A DNA stretch of 64,000 bases from a bacterium (GTDB lineage: Bacteria; AUK180), in contig JAGLGN010000024.1 of assembly GCA_023144005.1 (NCBI GenBank), forward strand, positions 36,588 to 100,587, written 5' to 3'. Positions 1 to 9,184 of the stretch are shown piece by piece. Both the position numbers and the translations under genes were made by a program. Under the pieces are notes generated by a model. The model did not search any database. It had not been told where the DNA came from and worked only from the letters and a program-made list of their open reading frames with translations. The stretch's first letter is position 1, and the number at the start of each line of letters is the position of its first letter.

Positions 1-1164
1 TTCATAATTCCAAACAAATTCATCCATTCAAACTATGGAAAAGGATTGAAGAAAGTGATTCTTAAAAGGAATATCCGTGTAATAACAGACTTTGGCGACA
101 TCCAGATTTTCTCTAATGCGACAAATTATCCATGTATTCTAATCATTAGAAATAATGAGAAATGGGATTCTTTTAAATATAATAAAGTAAGTCATATTTT
201 ATCCGAAAGGTTCTCGTACAATGTACTTGAGATTAATCAGAAAACACTAAATACTGATTCTTGGTTGCTAATATCGGAACGTGAAGGCAAAATAGTAAAG
301 AAAATAGTTTCAGATAACATTCCCTTAAAGAAAATATCTATCGCAATAACCCAAGGAATAAGAACGGGCTTGTTAACAATTTTCTATAATAACATTAATA
401 AGGAATTTGTTCGCTTAAGAAAAATAGAAAGGAAGTTAATCAAACCAATTTTCCATGGAAAAAATGTGAAAAGGTATTATTCAACAGTTGATTTTAACAA
501 TGATATAATGTTGTTCCCCTATAAAGACGACTGTAAATCACCTATTGATATCAATGAATTTCCAAATACTAAAATGTATTTAGAGGGATATAAAGAAAAG
601 CTGTTATCTAGAAAGGATTCGGGTAAAGTATTTAGGAATGTTAACAAGAAATGGTTTGAATTTTGGGATTCGAAGTACATTTCGTTTACATCACCAAAAA
701 TCGTGTTCCCCGACATATCAAAGGCCAATAACTTCTATTTAGATGAAGACGGGATAGGGTATTTAAACACTTGTTATGCTATTATTTTAAAAGAAGCAAG
801 TATGTATAGGTTCGTTCTGGGAATATTAAACTCAACTTTAATTGAGTTTTTTATAAAGAAAAACAGTCCTTACATTAGAGGGGGATATTACCGCTATAAG
901 ACAAAGTATATTGAGAAAATACCAATTCCTTATATAGATAATTCTGACTTGAATTTCATCCCATCGTACAACAAGATAGTTGATTATGTAGATCGGATGC
1001 TTCTGTTCCAAGGGAAATATCATTCAGCAAAGACGGAACAGGACAAAGAACTCTATCAGAAACAAATTTACGTCTTAGATAGGAAGATCGATGACCTTGT
1101 TTATAAATTGTATGGATTGACGGATGAAGAGATTGAGATTGTAGAGGGAAAATTTAAGAATTGA
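1..1164 (+). CDS. Type IIG-like N6-adenine DNA methylase, 3' part (cut by window edge)
   Basis: The frame is open from base 1, so the gene starts outside the window; a TTG at 46 is only an internal codon. The first residues read FIIPNKFIHSNYGKGLKK, the segment that normally follows the NPPY catalytic motif of Eco57I/TaqI-type adenine methylases. The rest resembles a TaqI-like C-terminal target-recognition domain: a KPIFHGKNVKRYY segment (about residue 145 from base 46), then LGILNSTLIEFFIKK and KIPIPY near the end. The catalytic domain and any nuclease domain lie to the left and cannot be judged, so a BREX PglX-like or stand-alone type IIG enzyme are both possible. The stop overlaps the next gene by 4 bp (TTGA), implying co-transcription with the SIR2 gene. 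Base composition is strongly A+T-rich. Confidence 0.8.
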   Translation, partial: FIIPNKFIHSNYGKGLKKVILKRNIRVITDFGDIQIFSNATNYPCILIIRNNEKWDSFKYNKVSHILSERFSYNVLEINQKTLNTDSWLLISEREGKIVKKIVSDNIPLKKISIAITQGIRTGLLTIFYNNINKEFVRLRKIERKLIKPIFHGKNVKRYYSTVDFNNDIMLFPYKDDCKSPIDINEFPNTKMYLEGYKEKLLSRKDSGKVFRNVNKKWFEFWDSKYISFTSPKIVFPDISKANNFYLDEDGIGYLNTCYAIILKEASMYRFVLGILNSTLIEFFIKKNSPYIRGGYYRYKTKYIEKIPIPYIDNSDLNFIPSYNKIVDYVDRMLLFQGKYHSAKTEQDKELYQKQIYVLDRKIDDLVYKLYGLTDEEIEIVEGKFKN

Positions 1165-2126
1165 GAAGCAGAAGAGAAAAACCAATTGATTTCTCATCAG
1201 AAGAATACAGAGAATTTGTGTCCAAGGTTAAAGTTGAAGGTGCATATTTCTTTATTGGTGCGGGTTTTGCCAAATTATTGGATTTTCCATTATGGTATGG
1301 ATTAGTAAATGAGCTTGTTCAATATTTCTGGGAGAATCGCAGTCAAATTAAACGAAAAAAACTTACATTTAGCCATATAGAGAGTCTGAAGAATAATCAG
1401 AGATATGCATATGTCATGGATTATCTCTTTTCGCTAAATAAAGAGTTGTTTTACAGTGGAGTAGAAGAAAGCCTAGGAAAAGAACTCAAATCCGAGGCGA
1501 AAGAAAAAATTTATTTCCTTCGAAAACTTTGCAGAGCCCGCTTTCCAGATAAAACTCCAAAATATCCTATATTGACAACGAATTTAGATACATCTATCGA
1601 AAAATGTTTTAACATTTCTAATGTTAATTATTCTCAAGAGACATTTATTGATGATGTGACAAGTCAGATATTTTATCTACATGGGAGAATCCATTCACAA
1701 AAATGTGATGATAGGGACCGAAGAAAAGACTGGATATTGACTCAAGAGGATTATTTGAATCAATATCTAAGTGAAATCAGTAAATTAAATGTATTTCTTC
1801 AAAATATATTTAATAAGAAAACAGTTATCTTTGTTGGTTATGGTTTAAAGGAATTCGAAATTCTTCAGGCGATTGCGAAAAGAAATTCAATTGCAGAGAA
1901 AGAATTCAGAATTCAGCATTACGCATTTCAAGCGATTTATAAATTAAACGAAAACGAAGTAGAAGTAAATGAAAAGGTCTTGAAAGATCGGTTCAATATA
2001 CATTTATTGAAATTTGGCATTGAACTATCAGGATGGGATGGACTAATGCATAATTTTAGTTATTTAGTTGATGCAATATGTGATGAAGAATATCCAGAGC
2101 CAGGAGATAGTAAAAGTGAGCAGTAA
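1161..2126 (+). CDS. SIR2-family defence protein (putative NAD+ hydrolase)
   Basis: A 321-residue protein starting with TTG that overlaps the methylase stop. SIR2 hallmarks are visible in order: GAG at residues 33-35 in FFIGAGFAKLL, the TTNLD motif with the catalytic-type Asn at 141, FYLHGRIH with the catalytic-type His at 174, and FVGYGLKEFEIL (about 224-236), the usual second nucleotide-contact segment. Related bacterial SIR2 proteins (ThsA, DSR and SIR2-associated systems) cleave NAD+ during phage infection; that activity is inferred here from the family. There is no extra N- or C-terminal domain apart from a short tail, so a sensor or partner must be separate. The next gene, a TIR protein, overlaps its end by 11 bp, which points to coupled translation and a joint role. 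Confidence 0.85.
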   Translation: MRSRREKPIDFSSEEYREFVSKVKVEGAYFFIGAGFAKLLDFPLWYGLVNELVQYFWENRSQIKRKKLTFSHIESLKNNQRYAYVMDYLFSLNKELFYSGVEESLGKELKSEAKEKIYFLRKLCRARFPDKTPKYPILTTNLDTSIEKCFNISNVNYSQETFIDDVTSQIFYLHGRIHSQKCDDRDRRKDWILTQEDYLNQYLSEISKLNVFLQNIFNKKTVIFVGYGLKEFEILQAIAKRNSIAEKEFRIQHYAFQAIYKLNENEVEVNEKVLKDRFNIHLLKFGIELSGWDGLMHNFSYLVDAICDEEYPEPGDSKSEQ

Positions 2127-5100
2127 AGTATTTATATCGTACTCGAGTAAAGATAAAGAATTTGTAAAAAAACTTATAAGAGAATTGAACAGGAAAAAAG
2201 TAAATATCTGGATAGATGAGTTTGAGATAAAAGTAGGTGATAGCATAATTGAAAAAATCACGGAAGGCTTATCCGAAAGTTCATATTTGATTATTGTGCT
2301 TTCAAAGCATTCTTTGAAAAGTAAATGGGTTGAAAAAGAGCTAAAGATCTCGTTAATGCTTCAACTCAACAAGGGAGCAATAAAAATCTTCCCGCTATTG
2401 TACAAAATAGACTTTGACGAAATCCCACTATTTTTGCAAGACATTAAAGGATTAAAAATTGATGATGAAATTTCTGAAAACGCTATATCTGGGTTGATAG
2501 AACCAATATTACACTCTCAAAAAGGTGTAAGCGTTCTAGAATTGCAAAGTACCTTTTTTCGGGGGGCGGAATATATTGATGAGATTCTACTTGAAGAGAA
2601 TCCTTCAATAAAGAAAGTTAATGTGGTAATCGAATTACTATCAAAGGATTCTTTTAGGAATTATTTTCTAAAGAGAGTGAATAGTGTTGAGTGGTTGAGT
2701 TTATTGCAGAAACTAGGTTACTTTAATCCTATAAATATTCCAAATGTCGAAGAGCAAGTAATTCGAGGGCAAAAAACGAGAATGATTCCATTTTGGCGGC
2801 CCTTGACTTATTTGGAGCTTCTATCATCCAGACCTTCAAATGATAGACGAATTCAGGATAGTTTGGTAGGAATTATAAAAGATGTAAGTGAATATATTTA
2901 TACTCATGAAGAGAAATATGATAATAGAATCTTCTGGTATTTCATAAAAATATTAAGCAATTTACCAGAAGAGCTAATCACAAATGATGTTATTGAGCTT
3001 ATTCCAAATTGGGTTAGACTAAATTGGGATCGTCATTTAATCTCTTCTGAAATAATGGAGAACTTGTTACCCAAATTGTTAAATGAAAATCAGAAAAAAG
3101 CTTTAAAACTTATTCAAATTATAACTAGTGTTGTAAAGATCAAAGAGGAGAAATCAGTGTTTTCTCCAGGATATTCTTTTGAATTGCTTCTAGATAAATA
3201 TTGGCTTGAAGAAGGATTCAAGAAAAACTCAGAATTGATTACAGAGAAATGTGGAGTTCATGCAATAAAGAAAATATTAGAAAACATTGATGTAATTTTA
3301 AGGAAAAGTGAAACAAGTATATATTTCGATGAGGATGAAAAGGAATTAGTATTTAAAGAAAGGAAAACTCATTATATGCTATCCTATGAAAGTAGGCAGG
3401 TCGATATTAAAAAAAATGAGATTGATAATATATTTAGTGATATATTGGAAAAGGAACCCTTGAGGGTTCTATCTTCTTCCAAGGAATTCAAGTATATTAA
3501 TTCAAAGGTTCATAAATTGATGAGAAATCATTTCGGTCTTGGAACTTGGAATAGTTTTTGGGACGACAAGGAATATGCACTTGATTCATTAGATGTATTA
3601 ACGAAAATAATAAAAAATTTAGCTCTGGAAATTGTGAATATGGAAGAATACTTGGATGACCTGTTTAAATTACTTCCGGAATTTCTAATAGAGAATTATT
3701 TATATTACCCGAAATTTGCATTATATATTATTGGCTGTAATGTCAAAGCTTTCTCCGAAGTGTTTGTGCAATTTGTCGGTGAGAAGTATTTGTATATATT
3801 CGAATCAACTGAATTTCACGATGAAATCCGACACATTTTGGAAGGTCTTCAGAATTATAAAGAGGAAATATTAACAGGAAACATTTTAGAAAAGTTGGAA
3901 ACTCTTATTAACAAGATACCACAGTATCATTATTATCTTGATGATCCTGATGGCTATGGAGAAGACGTTCGGCAACGTTACTATAATGCTCTTTCATGGT
4001 GTCCCAAATATGAAAAAATGATTACAAAAGAAACTAAATTGGCACCAATAATTGGCAAAGCAATAGTTACAACAGGTATCCCCGAAAAAGATCAGTACAT
4101 AATATCAATTGAGGAGCTTAATCGAAAGAACAATAATGAGATTTCAAAAATATTGAAGAATAAGAAAACATCAAATAGTGAGTTCTGGCGGATATTTGAA
4201 ACAGCAATATCAATAGAACCTTTTAAATATAGTATTGACATGAAACCTTTTCGGAAAGCTCCATATTGCCAGTTAGAAGCTCTTTTTAACGGATTTGAGA
4301 AGGCAATAAAGGATGGAAATAGGGATAAGATTAAATTCGAAAATCTATTGAACTTTATTCAAGAAATGCTTGAAGATGAGGAATTTTGGCTAGATAAGTA
4401 TAACACTAAGAATTATTGGGGCTCCTCTAAGCATACCGATGTTTTAAGAGAGATTTACGACTTGTTATCCAAAATACTGCATGAGACCACAGAAATTTAT
4501 GCCAATTACTCTGAAATGATTATAGACATATTGTCTAGATTACTAAAATCGGAACTTTCAGAGATTGGCTTGAAGAGAAATTTGGAAGTAACAGGGGACA
4601 GAGACATTCTAAACTTCATTATGTTAAATAACTCAGCTTCTGTACTTAGAGTGGGATTTTTCCTGCTATTAAAGCTAATGAATTTGAAGAATCCCAAATA
4701 TTCTGAAAATATAAGACATCTCAAAGGGATTCTGCTAAAAGAAATGGATATTTTGATAAAAACAAAGAACGTGGTGGGATATTCAATACTTGGATATTTT
4801 GCTACAAATTTTCTTGCAATAGATAAGGAATATATTGAAAGGCATGTAAATAGTGCAATGCGTCTGAATGATATTGAAATATGGAAGTACTTTATGGAGG
4901 GATATATTTGCCGTTCACTATTGAATGAAGATTCATATCTTCTTATGAAAGAGAATCTGTCTTATGCACTGGATAATATGGACATTATTGAAGTAAATTC
5001 AAGAGAACGCTTGATTCAGCAGCTATCACTGTACTATTTATGGGGATATGAAGGCACCTCATCAGGTTTATTATATAATCTGCTTATGAAAAATAATCCT

Positions 5101-5634
5101 GAATACATAACAGAACTGCTATATTATTTATGGTCATTGAAAGATGAAATTCTCATGAGGGATAGAGAAAGGGGAGAAAAGGGAGGATCGAGGATACTAG
5201 AAATCTGGAAATGCATTTACGAGGAGTATAAGGAAATCCCGAAAGAAGAATTGACAGATGATCAGAAAAAGATGCTATCAGTTTTGGGAAATCTTGCGGT
5301 TTATTTGGTTGAGCTTAAGAAGTCATTTAAATTGCTCAAACTATCAGCCCCTTGGAGTGATTATTATTATAACTCCCACTACTTCATAGAATATATAAAT
5401 AATTTAAAAAATAAAGGTAATAATCATACAGAATCTGCAAAGTACATAAGTGAAATCTATTTAGCGATGCTTGCTGAGTCAACGCCAACATACTACGAAG
5501 AACACATAATCGAAATAGTTGAATACCTGTATCGAAATCCACCCTCAAAGAAAGATGCAGATAGGATTTGCAATATTTATGGAGAAAGGGGTAATAACTT
5601 CTTGAAACCAACTTATGATAAATATAATAAATAA
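2116..5634 (+). CDS. TIR domain protein with about 1000-residue helical C-terminus
   Basis: The preferred start is GTG 2116, with AGGAG at 2102-2106, giving 1172 residues; upstream in-frame codons to 2068 lie inside the SIR2 gene and add a non-conserved leader. The N-terminus is a TIR domain: SSKVFISYSSKDKEF (2-16), IWIDEFEIKVGDSI (31-44) and SKWVEKEL (69-76), the last carrying the Glu of TIR NADases at about residue 75. From about residue 150 onward the protein is a long, Leu/Ile/Lys/Glu-rich, mostly helical chain with recurrent Trp- and Tyr-rich turns, likely an alpha-solenoid. I see no P-loop, so it is not an ordinary STAND/NACHT TIR protein. It probably senses a trigger through the solenoid and degrades NAD+ through TIR. 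The next gene begins 9 bp downstream behind AAGGAG. Confidence 0.8.
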   Translation: MSSKVFISYSSKDKEFVKKLIRELNRKKVNIWIDEFEIKVGDSIIEKITEGLSESSYLIIVLSKHSLKSKWVEKELKISLMLQLNKGAIKIFPLLYKIDFDEIPLFLQDIKGLKIDDEISENAISGLIEPILHSQKGVSVLELQSTFFRGAEYIDEILLEENPSIKKVNVVIELLSKDSFRNYFLKRVNSVEWLSLLQKLGYFNPINIPNVEEQVIRGQKTRMIPFWRPLTYLELLSSRPSNDRRIQDSLVGIIKDVSEYIYTHEEKYDNRIFWYFIKILSNLPEELITNDVIELIPNWVRLNWDRHLISSEIMENLLPKLLNENQKKALKLIQIITSVVKIKEEKSVFSPGYSFELLLDKYWLEEGFKKNSELITEKCGVHAIKKILENIDVILRKSETSIYFDEDEKELVFKERKTHYMLSYESRQVDIKKNEIDNIFSDILEKEPLRVLSSSKEFKYINSKVHKLMRNHFGLGTWNSFWDDKEYALDSLDVLTKIIKNLALEIVNMEEYLDDLFKLLPEFLIENYLYYPKFALYIIGCNVKAFSEVFVQFVGEKYLYIFESTEFHDEIRHILEGLQNYKEEILTGNILEKLETLINKIPQYHYYLDDPDGYGEDVRQRYYNALSWCPKYEKMITKETKLAPIIGKAIVTTGIPEKDQYIISIEELNRKNNNEISKILKNKKTSNSEFWRIFETAISIEPFKYSIDMKPFRKAPYCQLEALFNGFEKAIKDGNRDKIKFENLLNFIQEMLEDEEFWLDKYNTKNYWGSSKHTDVLREIYDLLSKILHETTEIYANYSEMIIDILSRLLKSELSEIGLKRNLEVTGDRDILNFIMLNNSASVLRVGFFLLLKLMNLKNPKYSENIRHLKGILLKEMDILIKTKNVVGYSILGYFATNFLAIDKEYIERHVNSAMRLNDIEIWKYFMEGYICRSLLNEDSYLLMKENLSYALDNMDIIEVNSRERLIQQLSLYYLWGYEGTSSGLLYNLLMKNNPEYITELLYYLWSLKDEILMRDRERGEKGGSRILEIWKCIYEEYKEIPKEELTDDQKKMLSVLGNLAVYLVELKKSFKLLKLSAPWSDYYYNSHYFIEYINNLKNKGNNHTESAKYISEIYLAMLAESTPTYYEEHIIEIVEYLYRNPPSKKDADRICNIYGERGNNFLKPTYDKYNK

Positions 5635-5643
5635 GGAGCAAAA

Positions 5644-6774
5644 ATGAATCTGAATGTCTTCCATGATAAGGCATTGAAAATACCAATTAATTATGCTGGA
5701 AATATTATTAATCAATTGGACAAGCAATACAAGAAATACTTCGATTTCCTAGAAACAAACAAAAACCATGAATTGTTTAAAGAAGTGTGGAAAGAAATAA
5801 GAACTATCAGAAATATTTCAAAAGTAATTATCAAATCAATAGAATATTTCTATCATGGCAAAAAGAATGAGGGATATCGTGGTGTCAAGCATATATTTGA
5901 TAAATACCAACACCATGCTGCATATCTATTGAAACCAGTCACGGGTCCTTTATTTCGTATCCGTATAAGCTCGAATTATTCTCTCGATATTTGTGACCTC
6001 CTTCATATTCCTTTTGAGAAAAGATACTTAATTTCTAATCAGAGATACAGTATTTCAGGAATCCCGTGCTTATACTTGGGGAGTTCAATGTACGTGTGCT
6101 GGGAAGAGATGGCGCGACCCAACTTTAATGACATTCATTGCATTTGCCTAGTTCCCAAGGAAACTATTTCGATACTTGATTTTAGTAAGACACCTCTTGA
6201 TTATATCAAAGATTTTGATCTTAGGAATCGTCCTTCAGAGAATGGAATACCACCAGAAGAAATTAAATATGCAATTTCTTACTTCATATTTTTCCCACTT
6301 ATAATCTCCTGCTGCTTAATACCCCAATATCGTAATTCAACATTTTTTCCAGAATATATAATTCCACAATATCTTATGGAATATCTAATCCACTCAGATA
6401 TCGACGGTGTTTCATATACATCAGTGAGGAAAAATAGTGAAAATTCTGATAGCAGATTATGCGCAAATTACGCATTTCCAAGCAAAACGCCGAAAAAGAA
6501 AGGAATAGACAGAAAACTTATGGAGAAGTTCTACACCACAACGCCATATTCATATTATTGTTCGTTTTTGGAAACAATGCATTTCAAATCAACACCCTCA
6601 AGGAGGGATAATCAGGGATGGCGATTGTATTTAACATCAAATACAGGTGCTGCACATTATGAGTTTACGGAATTTCACTTATTCGAAAGCTTTATGATAG
6701 AAAAATATAGGCGTGATAAATACTACTTAAACCGACAAACATGGAAGAAGGCATTAGAAGGAGTTAATAAATGA
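5644..6774 (+). CDS. RES domain protein (putative NAD+-degrading toxin-like enzyme)
   Basis: A 376-residue protein, preceded by TAAGGAGCAAAA. Residues 1-100 are a helical region, possibly the HEPN/RES N-terminal type. The RES core follows: LFRIRI (103-108) with the conserved Arg, RYSISGIPCLYLGSS (134-148), CWEEM with the conserved Glu at 154/155, and IIPQYLMEYLIHSDIDGVSYTS (239-260) with the conserved Ser. RES toxins such as MbcT break down NAD+ and normally sit beside an Xre/MbcA-type antitoxin. None is visible here; instead the stop overlaps the start of an OLD-type ATPase gene (ATGA). This makes it more likely an effector of a multi-gene defence operon than a classical toxin-antitoxin toxin. 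The 110 residues after the core are unassigned. Confidence 0.8.
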   Translation: MNLNVFHDKALKIPINYAGNIINQLDKQYKKYFDFLETNKNHELFKEVWKEIRTIRNISKVIIKSIEYFYHGKKNEGYRGVKHIFDKYQHHAAYLLKPVTGPLFRIRISSNYSLDICDLLHIPFEKRYLISNQRYSISGIPCLYLGSSMYVCWEEMARPNFNDIHCICLVPKETISILDFSKTPLDYIKDFDLRNRPSENGIPPEEIKYAISYFIFFPLIISCCLIPQYRNSTFFPEYIIPQYLMEYLIHSDIDGVSYTSVRKNSENSDSRLCANYAFPSKTPKKKGIDRKLMEKFYTTTPYSYYCSFLETMHFKSTPSRRDNQGWRLYLTSNTGAAHYEFTEFHLFESFMIEKYRRDKYYLNRQTWKKALEGVNK

Positions 6775-8327
6775 TACAAGAAATAGTACTAAATAATAAC
6801 AAAGGGATCAAGAAATTAAAGCTATCTAACTTAGGAAAGATAAATGTCTTTGTAGGTAGAAACAATTCCGGAAAAACTGCCATATTAAATGCAATACTGG
6901 AAAAACACCTTATTCAAGCAATGGAGGCTATGTTTAATATAGGAATTTACCAGGAACTGTATGCTAGTTTGGACGACAAGTCTAAATTTGATTTTGAATA
7001 TTTTTATCAGTTTATGAAGTCATTTGAAAAATACTTCAAGCAGAATATAGGAGAATTTTCATTCAATCGAAATCGAGAATCGGAGGCAACCTTTCTAATT
7101 CAAAGACTTAAAGGTTTCGTTGGCATATCTAATTCAAAAGTTCGAAGTGATTATTTGGGTAAACAAACAAAATTTAATACTACTCTTAAGAATGAATTTC
7201 AGAAAAATAATACGGTAGTATTCTTTGATTCAAAAAGGGCTTTAGCCGATGAATTTTCAATTTCCAATTCGTTCAATTATGTAGATATTATTAATCCAAA
7301 ACAATTGGATGGAAAAGAATTCCTAACTTATTTACACTACGGTCGCAACCGGAAGAAGAGCTCATCTGAAAATAAAATATTTGCATTTATCAATGATTTG
7401 TTCGCAGAAATCACGCAAAATGCTGAATTCGAAATGGACTTAGAAGAGCAAAATCACAATACTAAGAATATTATTCTGTATTTCAAAGAAAGGTATCAAG
7501 ATGATAGTTATCCTTCAAAATATTGTGGAACTGGATATAAAGAGATTCTTCTCCTATTATTTGCGGCAGCAAATCCGAAATTCAAAACAGTTATCATAGA
7601 TGAACCAGAGAATTTTCTCCATCCTGAATTCCAGAGAAAGTTATTAGCTATTTTTAAAGATAAATCAGATAAACAGTATTTCATTGCCACACATTCTTCG
7701 GTTCTTTTAGATGAAAGATATGTTGATAGGATATTTCAAGTAAATAACTCTGGAGAAATCACTGCTGAAGAGATAACAAGCAAAGCGATCGTTCTAAATG
7801 AATTAGGATATTCACCAATCGATAATTTGACATCAGATTTGATAATTTTATGCGAGGGACCTTCGGACAAAAGAGTAATTAACGAAGTATTAGAAAAAAT
7901 GGAATTAACCGACAAATATAGTGTAAAATATTTGTTCTTGGGCGGTGATATCATGTCTCAAGTTGATGTCGATGTAGTTCTTCAGATAAGCAAAACAATC
8001 GCAATAATTGATTCAGATCCAGGGAGTAGAAAGGAAAGAAATCGTTTTAAAGAATTGTGCAAGGAGAATGGAATCCCATGCTATCAAACAAAAAGGTACG
8101 CCATTGAAAACTACTTCACAGTAGAAGCATTGAGGGAAGCGTTTGGTAGTAAAATTCCTTCAGAAATTGAAGAAATCAATCCAGATGAAAAACTGGAAAA
8201 GCAGATCGGGATTAACGTAAAAAAAGGTAATCAGAAGATTATTAAGGCTATGGCTATCGAGGATATCAAGGGAACGGATATCTATGAAGGTTTCTTTTTA
8301 AGAGTAAAAGAATTATTGGAGAGATGA
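6771..8327 (+). CDS. OLD-family ATPase with C-terminal TOPRIM domain
   Basis: 518 residues. The ABC/SMC-like ATPase half shows Walker A GRNNSGKT at 29-36, a signature-like GTGYKE at 253-258, Walker B VIIDEPENFLHP (Asp277, Glu278) and an H-loop FIATHSS (His308). The TOPRIM half shows LIILCEGPSDK with Glu362 and IAIIDSDP with Asp414/Asp416, the acidic triad of OLD nucleases. GajA of Gabija and the OLD nucleases share this plan. It begins inside the stop codon of the RES gene, so the two are translationally coupled. No UvrD-like GajB gene is next to it, so it is not a standard Gabija. It may act as a DNA-cleaving or DNA-sensing arm of the operon. Confidence 0.85.
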   Translation: MIQEIVLNNNKGIKKLKLSNLGKINVFVGRNNSGKTAILNAILEKHLIQAMEAMFNIGIYQELYASLDDKSKFDFEYFYQFMKSFEKYFKQNIGEFSFNRNRESEATFLIQRLKGFVGISNSKVRSDYLGKQTKFNTTLKNEFQKNNTVVFFDSKRALADEFSISNSFNYVDIINPKQLDGKEFLTYLHYGRNRKKSSSENKIFAFINDLFAEITQNAEFEMDLEEQNHNTKNIILYFKERYQDDSYPSKYCGTGYKEILLLLFAAANPKFKTVIIDEPENFLHPEFQRKLLAIFKDKSDKQYFIATHSSVLLDERYVDRIFQVNNSGEITAEEITSKAIVLNELGYSPIDNLTSDLIILCEGPSDKRVINEVLEKMELTDKYSVKYLFLGGDIMSQVDVDVVLQISKTIAIIDSDPGSRKERNRFKELCKENGIPCYQTKRYAIENYFTVEALREAFGSKIPSEIEEINPDEKLEKQIGINVKKGNQKIIKAMAIEDIKGTDIYEGFFLRVKELLER

Positions 8328-8420
8328 GAAATCATAATGTGAAAGGGGTTCTTTGAAAGCAATTGGTCAGGATTGAAGCAACGCTTTACTTGCACCGTGG
8401 ATAGATAAAAGGAGGAGAAT

Positions 8421-9173
8421 ATGTGGGAACATCACGTCGCGTTTTCAAGACCAGATGAAGAAGCTAAAATCTGGAGATACATGAACATACCAAAGTTTTT
8501 ATCTATAATAACGAGGAATCAACTTTTCTTTCCGAACTTATCTACATTCGATGATCCCTGTGAGGGACTAACTCCAGCAGAGACAAGAAAAGATTATGAA
8601 ATATTTTTTGAGCCCTATATTCATAGTGAAGATGATCAAGAGAGAGTGAACAAGCAAATTGAGAGCTTGATGAAGTTGCCTAGCGCTAATAAAGATTTGT
8701 ATTATGTATCTTGTTGGCATTTGAACATAGGAGAGTCTGATGCGATGTGGAGGCTGTATTCAAAACTTGGCGAAGGAATAGCTATTCAATCCACTTATGA
8801 TAGATTCAGAAGAAGCCTAAATAGTGCAGAAATTCCGATTCACATTGGGATGATCAAATATATAGACTATTCAAAAGAGAAAGTCCCAATTGGCAATATA
8901 TTTTTTCCACTTTTACGAAAACGATTAAGTTTTATACACGAGCAAGAAATAAGGGCTGTGGCACAAATTGAGAGGGAAGATCAAAAGGGCTTTACCGCCC
9001 TCACCGCTCGTGGAATTTATTTCCCTATCGATTTAGATATCTTAATTGATTCTATTTATATCTCTCCAAAGTCTCCTTTATGGATAAAGGAAATGGTGAT
9101 GGACATACTTGAGAAATATGAGATCAAGAAAAACGTAATTCAATCTGATTTATATTCAGAGAATCTATACTAA
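8421..9173 (+). CDS. DUF2971 domain protein
   Basis: 250 residues with a strong ribosome-binding site (AAGGAGGAG at 8409-8417). The sequence follows the DUF2971 pattern: IWRYMNIPKFLSII (15-28), LFFPNLSTFDDPCEG (34-48), YYVSCWHLNIGESDAMWRLYS (92-112) and IHEQEIRAVAQI (about 172-183). The biochemical role of this family is not established, but its members are frequent in accessory and defence-rich regions. It lies 93 bp after the OLD gene, so it may be the distal part of the same operon or its own unit, and 11 bp before the next gene, with which it is surely co-transcribed. Confidence 0.7.
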   Translation: MWEHHVAFSRPDEEAKIWRYMNIPKFLSIITRNQLFFPNLSTFDDPCEGLTPAETRKDYEIFFEPYIHSEDDQERVNKQIESLMKLPSANKDLYYVSCWHLNIGESDAMWRLYSKLGEGIAIQSTYDRFRRSLNSAEIPIHIGMIKYIDYSKEKVPIGNIFFPLLRKRLSFIHEQEIRAVAQIEREDQKGFTALTARGIYFPIDLDILIDSIYISPKSPLWIKEMVMDILEKYEIKKNVIQSDLYSENLY

Positions 9174-9184
9174 AAGGAGGAAAG

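Noticed and set aside
46-1164. Complete methylase gene starting at TTG 46
   Set aside because: The frame is open to base 1 and codes for the conserved PNKF segment, so the gene is cut by the window edge.
3454-3469. GAACCC-TTGA-GGGTTC hairpin in the TIR gene
   Set aside because: The stem is only 6 bp, in the middle of a long gene; a chance dyad is likely.
1161-5634. Classical Thoeris (ThsA + ThsB)
   Set aside because: SIR2 and TIR are adjacent, but the TIR protein is over 1100 residues with a solenoid and the SIR2 protein has no SLOG-type domain; it is at most a distant variation.
6771-8327. Gabija system
   Set aside because: The OLD-TOPRIM protein is GajA-like, but no UvrD/Rep-type GajB helicase lies on either side.
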